DNA from: RHKX01 sp963826475
GTDB lineage: Bacteria > Actinomycetota > Thermoleophilia > Solirubrobacterales > 70-9
Length of the DNA stretch: 64,000 nucleotides
Direction of reading: 5' to 3'
NCBI GenBank assembly: GCA_963826475.1
Contig: CAWGXC010000003.1
Span: forward strand, 1,240,001 to 1,304,000
Position 1 is the stretch's first letter; every line of letters starts with the position of its first letter. The notes under the pieces were generated by a model. That model was not told the DNA's origin, searched no databases, and saw only the letters and a program-made list of their open reading frames with translations. Positions 52,715-61,004 of the stretch are shown here, piece by piece. The position numbers and the translations under genes were made by a program.

Positions 52715-53335
52715 TCAGGCCCCCGGGCTGGCACCGAGCACCGCGACGTTTCCGTCGCTGAGGCAGGGCGCGTCGTGGCCGCACGTCTTGTTGTCGGTCA
52801 ACAGCGTCGGGTTGCAGTTGAAGCCTGGAATGGTCGCCGGGTTCGCGCACGTGATCACGCGGCAGGCGATGGGGGTGGTCCCGCGGATCTGGGTGTTGCA
52901 CTGGCCGTAGCGGAACTGGTTGCAGTTGATGCTCCGATTGGAGCACTTGCCCTCGGCGCACCGGCATCCCCCCGGCGCGTGATCGCCCGGCTTGACATTG
53001 CAGTCGATGTAGTAACGGACGTGCTGGTCGCCGCAGAGACGGTCGCCGCGATAGTCCGTGCACTTCCACCAACCACCGATGTAGGTGTAGGAGGGACAGC
53101 TGTTGCGTCCCTCGCGGATCGTGCAGCAGAACTCGGTGTAGCCATCGCCGCAGAGTGAGCCGCTGGAACAGTCGTCGCGGGTGATTGCCGCCCACGCGCT
53201 GATCGGGCGCATCAGGAACCGGAGGGGCGCGACGCTGAGCGCTGTCGCGATCAGCCCGAAGCGGGCCAGCGCGCCGCGTCTCGAGACTCGGCGCTCGAGC
53301 AGCGATCCGGATGACTGCAGCAGGCGGTCGGTCAT
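52715..53335 (-). CDS. MauA-like (methylamine dehydrogenase light chain) Tat-exported cysteine-rich protein
   Basis: 206 residues. The N-terminus has a twin-arginine signal (SRRGALARFGLIATALSVAP, cleavage near AWA, residue about 49). The mature part holds 18 cysteines. CGDGYTEFCC, NSCPSYTYIGGWWKC, YYIDC and GGCRC align by eye in order with the MauA blocks around Asp32, Trp57, Asp76 and the following CxC. The Trp108 partner needed to form tryptophan tryptophylquinone has no obvious counterpart: the matching region reads IACRVITC. It is therefore probably a MauA-fold protein without TTQ. Overlaps the MauE-like gene by four bases. Confidence 0.7.
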   Translation of the reverse strand: MTDRLLQSSGSLLERRVSRRGALARFGLIATALSVAPLRFLMRPISAWAAITRDDCSSGSLCGDGYTEFCCTIREGRNSCPSYTYIGGWWKCTDYRGDRLCGDQHVRYYIDCNVKPGDHAPGGCRCAEGKCSNRSINCNQFRYGQCNTQIRGTTPIACRVITCANPATIPGFNCNPTLLTDNKTCGHDAPCLSDGNVAVLGASPGA

Positions 53336-53847
53336 CGGGCCTCCGGCGTCCATAGCGTGGGCACGAGGGTGAAGATGACGTAGGCGAGCCAGGTCGAGCA
53401 CCCGACCGCGGCGAGGGCCGCGGTCCCGGCGAGCGGGCTGTCGAACCAGTCGAGCGGGCCTGCGGGCGGAGCAACGGCGCATGCCGCCGCGACCGCAGCG
53501 GCGAGCAGGTTGAAGGCCAGGTGAGCGCGGGTGGCCGTGAAGGATCCGGTGCCGAAGCAGCCGCACGGCACCGAGCCGGCGTCGAGGCGAAGCAGTCCCG
53601 CCATGGCGAGCGCAAAGCTCAGATAGGCGACCGCGAGCAGCGCCGCGGATAGTGGCCCCGGCGAGAGGAGACAGCCGGCTCCGAGCGCGACCTCGAGCGT
53701 GCCGACGAGACGGACGAATTCGGGGGTGCCCCGCAGGCCCAGCCGGCCGAGGGCGAGGGCGGCCGGAGCGGGCGCATTGAGCTTCGCCAGACCGGCGACG
53801 ACGATCAGCGCTGCGGCGGTGGCGAACGCGGGGGCGAGCGCGGTCAT
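53332..53847 (-). CDS. MauE-like membrane protein
   Basis: 171 residues with four or five membrane spans. The conserved cysteine loop SVPCGCFGTG and the pattern GLAKLNAPAPAALALGRLG followed by GTLEVALGAGCLLSP match the MauE/DoxX-like family, which with MauD makes disulfides in exported MauA. Both ends overlap neighbours by four bases (ATGA), so it is co-translated with the Fn3-like gene before it and the MauA-like gene after it. Confidence 0.75.
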   Translation of the reverse strand: MTALAPAFATAAALIVVAGLAKLNAPAPAALALGRLGLRGTPEFVRLVGTLEVALGAGCLLSPGPLSAALLAVAYLSFALAMAGLLRLDAGSVPCGCFGTGSFTATRAHLAFNLLAAAVAAACAVAPPAGPLDWFDSPLAGTAALAAVGCSTWLAYVIFTLVPTLWTPEAR

Positions 53848-54680
53848 AGGGGTCTCCCCGTGAGCACTGCCCGCTCGCTCCCGCTCACGCAGCCCCTCAC
53901 GACGGTGTGGATCTGACCGGTGATTCGGTTGACGCGCCCGGCGGCTGCCGCCCTCGTCGCGCGAATGTCGATCTCCGTCCGACTGCGAAACTCCAACCCG
54001 TTGTCGCAGTACCCATGATGGGTCTCGATGCCGCCCCACCGTCCGCTGCCGCGTTCGCTCAGGAGGCTGGCGAACTTTCCACGCTGGGCGGACCGCCGCA
54101 GCCTTACATCGGCGCAGCCGCCGCGAACCCGCGGAGCGCACCGAGCCCTGAACCGGTATCGGCGAACGCCTCCGTCGCCGCGGTGCTGACCGAACGGACG
54201 CCCACCGGCGGTGACCCGAATCTCCACGCGAAAGACCCCGTCCAAGGTCGGGGCAGTGCTGCGAAACGTGCGGTCATCCCCCTCGGCAGCACCGAACTCG
54301 TTGGTGGCGACGAGGCGGTAGTGGTATTCCACGCCCGGCTGGAGGCCGGAGAGGCGAGCTTCGACTGCGACGGGGGCGGTGCCGGAGGGAATCGTCGCGG
54401 GGGCGGTCTGCCGGCCGTACTCGGTCGTCGGCCCGTAGCGGAACTTGTATGTCGTCGCGAAGCCGTTCGGCCGGACGGTGCCATGCACCAGGGCCGAGAT
54501 CGACTCGACGTCGGAGGCCTTCCCCGTGCTGGCCCCCGGCGCCGGGGGCGTTCGCCCGGTGACCAGCGAAGGAATCGCTACGGCTGCGGCGATCGTCGTG
54601 ACAGCAGCCACGGTCACCCCCAAGTTATGCCCCGGACCTACCCGACGACGCACCTGCGGGATCTTATCCCCGCCGACCAA
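53844..54680 (-). CDS. Membrane-anchored protein with fibronectin-III-like domain
   Basis: 278 residues from TTG 54680 (GTG 54653 is an alternative). One membrane span (LGVTVAAVTTIAAAVAIPSL) precedes an Fn3-like domain with HGTVRPNGFATTYKFRYGPT, TEYG and GLQPGVEYHYRLVATNEFG, a repeat type common in secreted actinobacterial proteins. The C-terminal 130 residues are Arg-rich with five cysteines (RCAPRVRGGCADVR). It is the first gene of the operon and is coupled to the MauE-like gene by ATGA overlap. It may be a surface partner of the MauA-like protein (inference). Confidence 0.6.
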   Translation of the reverse strand: MVGGDKIPQVRRRVGPGHNLGVTVAAVTTIAAAVAIPSLVTGRTPPAPGASTGKASDVESISALVHGTVRPNGFATTYKFRYGPTTEYGRQTAPATIPSGTAPVAVEARLSGLQPGVEYHYRLVATNEFGAAEGDDRTFRSTAPTLDGVFRVEIRVTAGGRPFGQHRGDGGVRRYRFRARCAPRVRGGCADVRLRRSAQRGKFASLLSERGSGRWGGIETHHGYCDNGLEFRSRTEIDIRATRAAAAGRVNRITGQIHTVVRGCVSGSERAVLTGRPL

Positions 54681-54757
54681 GGAGGAAGTCGTCGCACGGC
54701 TCGCGGCCCCGCTCCCCGGCGGGACCGCGATCCAGAGCGCCCCCGACGCCCTTCCGC

Positions 54758-55168
54758 CTACTGACGCTTCATCACGACCTTGTCAGTCGCTTCGCAGTTG
54801 CCCTTGTAGACGGTCGTCTTCTGCACGAGCTTCTTGGCGCTCTTGAACGTGCCGACGACCTTCAGATTGACCTTCTGCCCGGCCAGGTTCTTGGCCTTGC
54901 CCGCGAACTTGTACTTGCCCTTCTTGTTGATCTTGACTCCGTCGATGCCGATCGGCACGCCGTTGCCACATTCGTAGGCGGCGACCGACAGGTCGACCTT
55001 CTCCGCCGCTGAGTTGCCGTCCTTGTCCGCCTTGGTCGTGGCGATGTTGGACGTTCCGGTCTTCGTGTAGGTGGCTCCCTCAGGCGGGCGCTTGCCCGCC
55101 AGGGCCATCGCCGGCACGATCAGCATCCCGATGCTTACGCATACCAGCGCAATCCGCTTCGAATCCAT
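54758..55168 (-). CDS. Small secreted basic protein of unknown function
   Basis: 136 residues from ATG 55168, with GGGAG upstream. A signal peptide (IALVCVSIGMLIVPAMALA) precedes an 11-kDa beta-rich domain full of lysines (KINKKGKYKFAGKAKNLAG). The two cysteines (AYECGNG and GNCEAT) could form a disulfide. The Lys-rich beta style matches the Ig-like regions of the large hydrolase at 37-39.5 kb. No function is recognised. Confidence 0.65.
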   Translation of the reverse strand: MDSKRIALVCVSIGMLIVPAMALAGKRPPEGATYTKTGTSNIATTKADKDGNSAAEKVDLSVAAYECGNGVPIGIDGVKINKKGKYKFAGKAKNLAGQKVNLKVVGTFKSAKKLVQKTTVYKGNCEATDKVVMKRQ

Positions 55169-55461
55169 TGTGTCTCCCTTGATCTTGGAGCCCCGCCCGC
55201 CCTCGCGGCTGACCGGTCACGGCTAGAGCTGACTGAACAGCGCGAGCCTCCCCGAGAATGACCGGGCGGCCCGTCCCCAGCGGGTCTCCCCGCGAATTGA
55301 TCCGGCGGCGCGTCAAGCACCACATCGACGATCGGGTGGGTCACTCCGGTTTTGCACTACCGGCGACACTACTCAGCGCGCGGACGACTGGCGCCGGCCT
55401 CGTCCGCCCGACTGCAGCCCGCCGCGCCATAATCCCGGATCCGGCAAAGGAGTGAGGGAGC

Positions 55462-56220
55462 ATCGCCACCACAGACCCGCTGCGGCTCGTCACGATCCCG
55501 ATCAGCCACTACTGCGAGAAGGCCCGCTGGGCACTCGAGCGCGCGGGTATCGCATTCAACGAGGAGCGCCACGTTCAGGGCATCCATCGTTTCGCCTCGC
55601 GCCGCGCAGGCGGGCGCGGCACCGTCCCTGTGCTGGTCACCCCCGAGAGGGCGCTCGGGGAGTCGGAGGAGATTCTCAACTGGGTTGACACCCAGCTCCC
55701 GTCCGAGCAGCGACTATTCCCGGCGGGCGCGTCCGAGCGCGCCGAGGTCGAGCGCCTCAGCCGGCGCTTCGATGAGCGCCTTGGGCCGACCAGCCGCCGA
55801 CTGATGTACGTGAACATGCTCGCCCAGCCGGAGCTGATGCTGCGCTTCAACAACGAGGGCGTGCCGCGCTGGGAGGACCGCGCGCTGCGGCTCGGATGGC
55901 CGCTGGCCGTGCGCTGGGTGCGACGGGAGCTGGCGATCAGCCCGGGGGTCGAAAGAGGCGACGAGGCTTCCGTCTGGCATGAGCTCGACTTCGCGGCCGG
56001 GCTGCTGGCCGACGGCCGAGTGCACCTGTGCGGGGATCGCTTCAGCGCCGCCGACCTGACGTTTGCCGCCCTCTGTGCGGCGGTGGTCGTGCCACCCGTG
56101 TACGGAGTGCCGCTCCCTCAGCCCGACATCCTGCCCGCCCACATCGCCGAGCTGGTCGAGCGGGCGCGCGAGCATCCGGGCGGGCGCTATGCGCTGGAGC
56201 TGTTCGCCGCGCGCGCCTAG
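55462..56220 (+). CDS. Glutathione S-transferase-like protein, apparent ATC start
   Basis: 252 residues if translation starts at ATC 55462. The N-terminal thioredoxin fold is clear (RLVTIPISHYCEKARWALER, then VPVLVTPERALGES) and the C-terminal helical domain includes GDRFSAADLTFAALCA, a GST landmark. An in-frame TGA at 55453 blocks any earlier start, and the first ATG/GTG/TTG (GTG 55630) would remove the whole active-site fold. AAAGGAG (55446-55452) lies nine bases before ATC, ideal for initiation there. The cofactor is unlikely to be glutathione in an actinomycete. Confidence 0.8.
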   Translation: MATTDPLRLVTIPISHYCEKARWALERAGIAFNEERHVQGIHRFASRRAGGRGTVPVLVTPERALGESEEILNWVDTQLPSEQRLFPAGASERAEVERLSRRFDERLGPTSRRLMYVNMLAQPELMLRFNNEGVPRWEDRALRLGWPLAVRWVRRELAISPGVERGDEASVWHELDFAAGLLADGRVHLCGDRFSAADLTFAALCAAVVVPPVYGVPLPQPDILPAHIAELVERAREHPGGRYALELFAARA

Positions 56221-57281
56221 CGCCTTCGCTTGGCCTCGAGCATCGCCTTGTCGGCCCGATCGACGAGGGTCAGAAGCGTGTCGCCCTCTTGGAGGGCCGC
56301 AAGGCCGATGCTGATCGAAGCCCCCGGTCGGGTCAGGTTCAGAACGGACTCCGCCTCGTTCAAGCGATCCCTTGCGCCCTGGATGCCGATGCCGGTGATC
56401 GCGCAGACGAACTCGTCACCGCCCCAGCGCGCGATCGGGTCGTAGGCGCGGAGCCTCGCCCGCAGCGAAGCGACGACATCCCGCAGCAGCGCGTCGCCGG
56501 CTTCATGGCCATGCTCGTCGTTGGTGTGCTTCAGCCCGTCGACGTCGATGAACGCCAGGATCAGTTCGAGGTGGGAACGACGCGCCCGCTCGATCTCGTT
56601 CTCGAGGATTCCCACCCCCATCCCGCGCCGGTGAGCGCCGGTGAGGTCATCGAGCCCGGAGAGGCGCAGCTCGTCCCGCAGCTCCGCGCGCTCGCGCATC
56701 GACTCCTCCCGATCCCGCGCCGCCCGCGCCCGGTTGGCAGCCGCCCGGGCCCGGTCGGCAGCGCCTCGCGCACGCACCGCGGCGGCGACGTCAAGCGCGG
56801 CCAGCGAGCCGGGATTGGCGGCGGCGAGCTGCTCCTCGAGCCGCTCCTCCTCGTGATCCAGCTGCTCCGCGGTGCGATCGCACTGATCGGCGATCTGGTC
56901 CCGCAGGATCGCGGCCTGATTGCGCTGGATCGCTCGCTCCTCGCGTAACGATCGGGTCTGCGACCGCTCGTGGGCGGTCTCGTCCCTGCCGAGCGTCGCC
57001 TCGAGGCGCTCAGCCCGGGCGTCCTCGTGAACCTGCCTGGTGGCCTCGCTCCCCGGCGCGGCGTCGAACTCCCGATCGGATGCGACCTGGTCACGGTCCG
57101 ACGCGACCTGATCCGCCTCCGACGCGGCCTGATCGCGGTCTGACGCGCGCTGATCGGCATCGGCGCGCTGATCGGCATCGGCACGCTCCTCGTCATCGTT
57201 GGCGGCCGGCTGATCGGCCGTGGCCCCCATCCGATCGTTCTCATTGCGATCCCCGTCTGAGGACATCGCGACCCCCTTCAT
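56217..57281 (-). CDS. Diguanylate cyclase with N-terminal heptad-repeat region
   Basis: 354 residues from ATG 57281 (ATG 57266 also has a good site). The C-terminal GGDEF domain has an intact active site, RWGGDEFVC, with LDDLTGAHRRG and DVDGLKHTNDEHGHEAGDAL as normal substrate- and metal-binding parts; it makes cyclic di-GMP from GTP. The first 70 residues are repeats such as ASDRDQ and ADADQR on a seven-residue period, followed by a long Arg/Ala/Glu coiled coil likely used for dimerisation. No sensor domain or membrane span is visible. The stop codons of this gene and the GST gene overlap. Confidence 0.9.
   Translation of the reverse strand: MKGVAMSSDGDRNENDRMGATADQPAANDDEERADADQRADADQRASDRDQAASEADQVASDRDQVASDREFDAAPGSEATRQVHEDARAERLEATLGRDETAHERSQTRSLREERAIQRNQAAILRDQIADQCDRTAEQLDHEEERLEEQLAAANPGSLAALDVAAAVRARGAADRARAAANRARAARDREESMRERAELRDELRLSGLDDLTGAHRRGMGVGILENEIERARRSHLELILAFIDVDGLKHTNDEHGHEAGDALLRDVVASLRARLRAYDPIARWGGDEFVCAITGIGIQGARDRLNEAESVLNLTRPGASISIGLAALQEGDTLLTLVDRADKAMLEAKRRR
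57066..57190 (-). repeat. Tandem repeats encoding a seven-residue period
   Basis: Imperfect 18- to 21-bp repeats (for example GCTGATCGGCATCGGC twice in a row near 57150-57185, and CGACGCG...CTGATC units at 21-bp steps) encode the ASDRDQ/ADADQR heptads of the diguanylate cyclase N-terminus. The repeats stay in frame, so they may expand or contract without breaking the gene. Confidence 0.6.
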
Positions 57282-57407
57282 GCTTCCCCTTCTCCGCTCG
57301 AGGCACGGAGATTGCTCTCCGTTCAGGATAGAGACTTCCTATGAATGGTCTACTCGGCCCGAAGGCGAGCGGATCAGCCCAATTCGGAGCCGCTTAGAGT
57401 CCGCCCC

Positions 57408-58859
57408 GTGCCTGACCCCGCCACTCGCATCGACGACGCCGACCTCGAGGTCTGCCTGCGGGTGATCGCCGATCTCGACCAATTGCCGATCGACCATCCG
57501 GATGCGCTGGCCGTCCAGCGCGCGACCTCGCGTCTGTACAAGACCGTGCGCCAGCGGCGGCGGGCGCAGAGGCGCCAGGCGATCCAGGACAACGACCGGG
57601 CCGTCGTCGCCGCGACCGCGACCGGGGCACCCGACCGGATCGATGACGAAACGCGCGGCGTGCCACTGGGGACTCGCGCCGCCGGGGGCTCGGCCGGCAC
57701 CCTCCTCGAGCCACGCCCCTGCTACGTCTGCAAGCGGCGCTACGTCGAGGTCGACGCCTTCTACCACCAACTCTGCCCGGCCTGCGCGGCGTTCAGCCAC
57801 GGCAAGCGCGGTGCGCGAACCGACCTCCGCGGCAAGACGGCGCTGCTCACCGGAGGCCGGGCAAAGATCGGCATGTACATCGCGCTGCGCCTGCTTCGCG
57901 ACGGAGCACACACGACGATCACGACGCGCTTCCCCCGCGACGCGACCCGCCGCTTTCGCGCCGCGCCGGACAGCGCCGAGTGGATAGCGCGTCTGCGGAT
58001 CGTCGGCATCGACCTGCGCGACCCGGGCCAGGTGGTCGCACTCGCCGACTCGGTCGCCGAGCGGGGCCCGCTCGACATATTGATCAACAACGCCGCGCAG
58101 ACGGTGAGGCGGTCACCTCGCTCATATGCGCTGCTGGCGGAGGCGGAGCGGGCCGCCCTGCCGACCGGGCCGACTCCCGAGATATGCACGATCGGCCCCG
58201 CGAGCGAGGGCCGGCGCGTCGCCGAGCTCGATCCCGCTTCGGAGCAGGGCCGGCACTGGTCCCCGACCCCCGATGCGATCGCCGCGCTCGCGCTCCAGCC
58301 GGGCTCGGCCGCTCCACATCGCATCGACGCCGGCACCGCGATCGACGCCGGTGGGCTGGTCCCCGATCTCGACGCCTCGAACAGCTGGGTTCAGGGCGTT
58401 GACGAGGTCGATCCGATCGAGCTGCTCGAGGTACAGCTCTGCAATTCGACCGCGCCGTTCATCCTGATCAGCAGGCTGCGAAAGGCGATGGAGGCGTCGC
58501 CGGCGCGGCGCAAGTACGTCGTGAACGTATCCGCGATGGAGGGGCAGTTCAGTCGTGGCTACAAGGGCCCGGGCCACCCGCACACGAACATGGCGAAGGC
58601 CGCCCTCAACATGCTGACCCGGACCAGCGCCGGTGAGATGCTGGAGACGAGCGGAATCCTGATGAGCGCCGTCGACACCGGCTGGATCACCGACGAGCGG
58701 CCCCATCCGACCCGCATGCGGATGGCGGGCGAGGGCTTCCACGCGCCGCTCGACCTCGTCGACGGCGCCGCTCGCGTCTACGACCCGATCGTTCGCGGCG
58801 AGGCGGGCGAGGATCTGTATGGCTGCTTTCTCAAGGACTACAAGCCGTCAGCCTGGTGA
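57408..58859 (+). CDS. Atypical SDR oxidoreductase with N-terminal CxxC...CxxC module
   Basis: About 483 residues from GTG 57408; the frame extends to 57345. The first 95 residues are helical (DLEVCLRVIADLDQLPIDHP). CYVC (residues 105-108) and CPAC (123-126) form a probable zinc-binding module. The SDR domain follows: LLTGGRAKIGMYIAL, DILINNAAQT and VVNVSAMEGQF with the catalytic Ser. The position of the catalytic Tyr is occupied by Thr (HTNMAKAAL, where YxxxK is expected). An insertion of about 100 residues separates strands 4 and 5. The activity is therefore uncertain. Confidence 0.75.
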   Translation: MPDPATRIDDADLEVCLRVIADLDQLPIDHPDALAVQRATSRLYKTVRQRRRAQRRQAIQDNDRAVVAATATGAPDRIDDETRGVPLGTRAAGGSAGTLLEPRPCYVCKRRYVEVDAFYHQLCPACAAFSHGKRGARTDLRGKTALLTGGRAKIGMYIALRLLRDGAHTTITTRFPRDATRRFRAAPDSAEWIARLRIVGIDLRDPGQVVALADSVAERGPLDILINNAAQTVRRSPRSYALLAEAERAALPTGPTPEICTIGPASEGRRVAELDPASEQGRHWSPTPDAIAALALQPGSAAPHRIDAGTAIDAGGLVPDLDASNSWVQGVDEVDPIELLEVQLCNSTAPFILISRLRKAMEASPARRKYVVNVSAMEGQFSRGYKGPGHPHTNMAKAALNMLTRTSAGEMLETSGILMSAVDTGWITDERPHPTRMRMAGEGFHAPLDLVDGAARVYDPIVRGEAGEDLYGCFLKDYKPSAW

Positions 58860-58874
58860 GCCGGGAACGCAGAA

Positions 58875-58907
58875 AGCCCGCCGGGCGCTGAACGCACCCG
58901 ACGGGCT
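58875..58907 (-). terminator. Strong terminator of the sugar ABC operon
   Basis: On the minus strand AGCCCGTCGGGTGC, loop GTTCA and GCGCCCGGCGGGCT form a fourteen-pair stem (two G-U pairs) followed by TTTC. It lies 24 bases after the binding-protein stop codon and also sits just past the SDR stop of the opposite strand. Confidence 0.85.
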
Positions 58908-58931
58908 CCCGCTTCCCCTCAGAGGAGAGGT

Positions 58932-59963
58932 CTAGTTGAACGCGTACTTGAGGTAGTCGTCCACGTTGTCCTGGGTGACGACGGCGGCGGGCACGATGAC
59001 CTGACGCGGCACCTCCGGCGGCACGAGCTCCGAGAAGCCCTCGCCCTGCGCGAGCAGGCGTGCCATGTTGACCGCGGTGCCCGCCATGTTCGGGTTGTAG
59101 AGGAACGTCGCCCGGTAGAGGCCGCCCTCCTTGATCTGCTCCATGGCGTCCTGGGATCCGCCGACCCCGGTCAGGAACATCTCGTCGTCCCGTCCCGAGT
59201 TGCGGATGGCCTGAACGACACCCTGGGCCATGTCGTCGTCCTGGGTGTAGACGGCGTCGATGCTGTCCTGGGCGGTGAGGATGTTCTCCATCACCTTCAG
59301 CCCGGTGTCGGGGTTGAAGTCCCCCGGCTGGGTGGCGACGATCTTGATGCCACCGTCGGGACACGCCTTCTTCAGCTCGTCCTCGAACCCCTGGGTACGG
59401 TCATCGGTGACCGAGATCCCCGCGAGGCCCTGGATGTCGACTACGTTGCCCTCACAGCTGAGCTGATCGGAGATGTAGTCGGCCGCCAGGACACCGATCT
59501 GGTAGTTGTCGCCGAGGACCGTGGCCGTCGCGGCGTCGGGCTCGGAGAACAACCGGTCGATGTTCACGACCGGGATCCCGGCCGCCTCCGCCTTCTGCGC
59601 CACGGGCGTCAGCGCCTCCCCGTCCTGCGGGAGGACGACGAGTGCGTCCGGCTTGTCGGAGATCAGCTGCTCGATCTGCTGAGCCTGCGAATCGGAGTCC
59701 GCCGCCTCGACGATTTTGAAGTCGACGTCGTCGTACTGGTCGGCCGCCGCCTGGGCGTCCTTCGAGATCGCCCCGAGCCAGCCGTGGTCCGTCGGCGGGA
59801 CGCTGGCGACGATGCTCACCGTCTTGCCTGAACCACCTCCGGTGCTGCTCGACGCTCCCGGGGCCGTAACGGTCGTGGTGGTCTCGCCACCGCCGCAAGC
59901 GGCGACTCCGAGCGCCACGGCCACCGCCGTGATGATCGCGATTGAAAGTCGCTTATGCGACAT
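58932..59963 (-). CDS. Sugar ABC transporter substrate-binding lipoprotein
   Basis: 343 residues. A lipoprotein signal (IITAVAVALGVAACGGG, lipobox LGVAAC) anchors it outside the membrane. The mature part is a periplasmic-binding-protein family 1/4 (RbsB-like) fold: VSIVASVPPTDHGWLGAISK, QQIEQLISDKPDALVVLP, GIPVVNIDRL and AVYTQDDDMAQGVVQAI. It presents a pentose, polyol or similar sugar to the permease. AGGAGGAGAGG precedes the ATG. It is the last gene of the operon and ends at a strong terminator. Confidence 0.92.
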   Translation of the reverse strand: MSHKRLSIAIITAVAVALGVAACGGGETTTTVTAPGASSSTGGGSGKTVSIVASVPPTDHGWLGAISKDAQAAADQYDDVDFKIVEAADSDSQAQQIEQLISDKPDALVVLPQDGEALTPVAQKAEAAGIPVVNIDRLFSEPDAATATVLGDNYQIGVLAADYISDQLSCEGNVVDIQGLAGISVTDDRTQGFEDELKKACPDGGIKIVATQPGDFNPDTGLKVMENILTAQDSIDAVYTQDDDMAQGVVQAIRNSGRDDEMFLTGVGGSQDAMEQIKEGGLYRATFLYNPNMAGTAVNMARLLAQGEGFSELVPPEVPRQVIVPAAVVTQDNVDDYLKYAFN

Positions 59964-60017
59964 GAGATACCTCTCCTCCTGTGGATTGCCTGATCTGTGT
60001 GGGTGAAAGCATTCGTG

Positions 60018-61004
60018 TCATCCGAGCCGTGCCTCGGGCCGCTGGAGGAGGACCGCGCCGAGCACGATCGCGCCCTTGGTCACCTGCTGGACCTCCGTCG
60101 AGAGGTTGAGCTGGGTCATCAGGCTGAAGATCAGCGCGAAGGTCAGGACGCCGAGGAACGTGCCGACGATCGTGGCCCGGCCGCCGGCGAGGCTGGTGCC
60201 GCCGATCACGACCGCGCCGATCGCGTCGAGCTCGTAGAGGTTGCCGCTGACCGGGGAGGCGCTGCCGAGCCGCGCGCACAGCAGCACCGTGGCGATCCCG
60301 ACGAGGAAGCCGGAGAGCACGTAGACGCTGAAGATCACCTTGCGCACCGACACGCCGGCGATGCGCGCGGCCTCGCGGTTGCCGCCGACGGCGACTACGT
60401 GGCGCCCATAGCTGGTGCGGTTGAGCAGGATCCAGCCTCCGATCGCGATGCCGAGGAAGACGAAGACGGAGATCGGCACCCCAGCGACCTTGCCGGTCCC
60501 GAACCAGAGCAGCGAGAACGCGGACGGATCGCCGAACGAGCCTCCGTTGAGGTCGAGCAGGCCGACCGGCTGCTTGTCGTGGAGCAGCAGAGCGAGGCCC
60601 TTGGCGATGGAGAACATGGCGAGCGTGGCGATGAACGGGGCGACGCGGCCGAACGAGATCGAGGTGGCGTTGACCGCGCCGAGGAGGGTCGCGAAGGCGA
60701 CTGCTCCGAGGACGAACATCCAGGTGCTGCCGTCGGGGTCGACCATGACCCCGCCGAATACGCCGGCGGCAGCGAGCATCGATCCGACGGAGAGGTCGAT
60801 TCCCCCGGTCGCGATGACGAAGGTCATCCCGATCGCGATCACCCCGACCACGCTCGCCTGGGTCAGCATGTTGCGGATGTTGTCCCAGGTCGGGAACGTG
60901 TCCGGCTTGAGAATCGCACCGACTACGAACAGCGCTACGACCACGATCGCGAGCGCGTATTCCTGGAACTGGAGCGTCCCGAAACGGGTGCGCAGGGCGG
61001 TCAT
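60018..61004 (-). CDS. Sugar ABC transporter permease (RbsC-like)
   Basis: 328 residues with eight to ten membrane spans. TGGIDLSVGSMLAAAGVF and VGGNREAARIAGVSVRKV are the signatures of the RbsC/XylH/MglC family, the latter being the cytoplasmic loop that contacts the ATPase. The start overlaps the ATPase stop by four bases (ATGA). With RbsA- and RbsB-like partners it imports a monosaccharide or polyol. Confidence 0.93.
   Translation of the reverse strand: MTALRTRFGTLQFQEYALAIVVVALFVVGAILKPDTFPTWDNIRNMLTQASVVGVIAIGMTFVIATGGIDLSVGSMLAAAGVFGGVMVDPDGSTWMFVLGAVAFATLLGAVNATSISFGRVAPFIATLAMFSIAKGLALLLHDKQPVGLLDLNGGSFGDPSAFSLLWFGTGKVAGVPISVFVFLGIAIGGWILLNRTSYGRHVVAVGGNREAARIAGVSVRKVIFSVYVLSGFLVGIATVLLCARLGSASPVSGNLYELDAIGAVVIGGTSLAGGRATIVGTFLGVLTFALIFSLMTQLNLSTEVQQVTKGAIVLGAVLLQRPEARLG

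Noticed and set aside
57066..57190. Short regular repeats as a possible CRISPR array
   Set aside because: Period of 18-21 bp, in frame and coding for heptads; no spacers.
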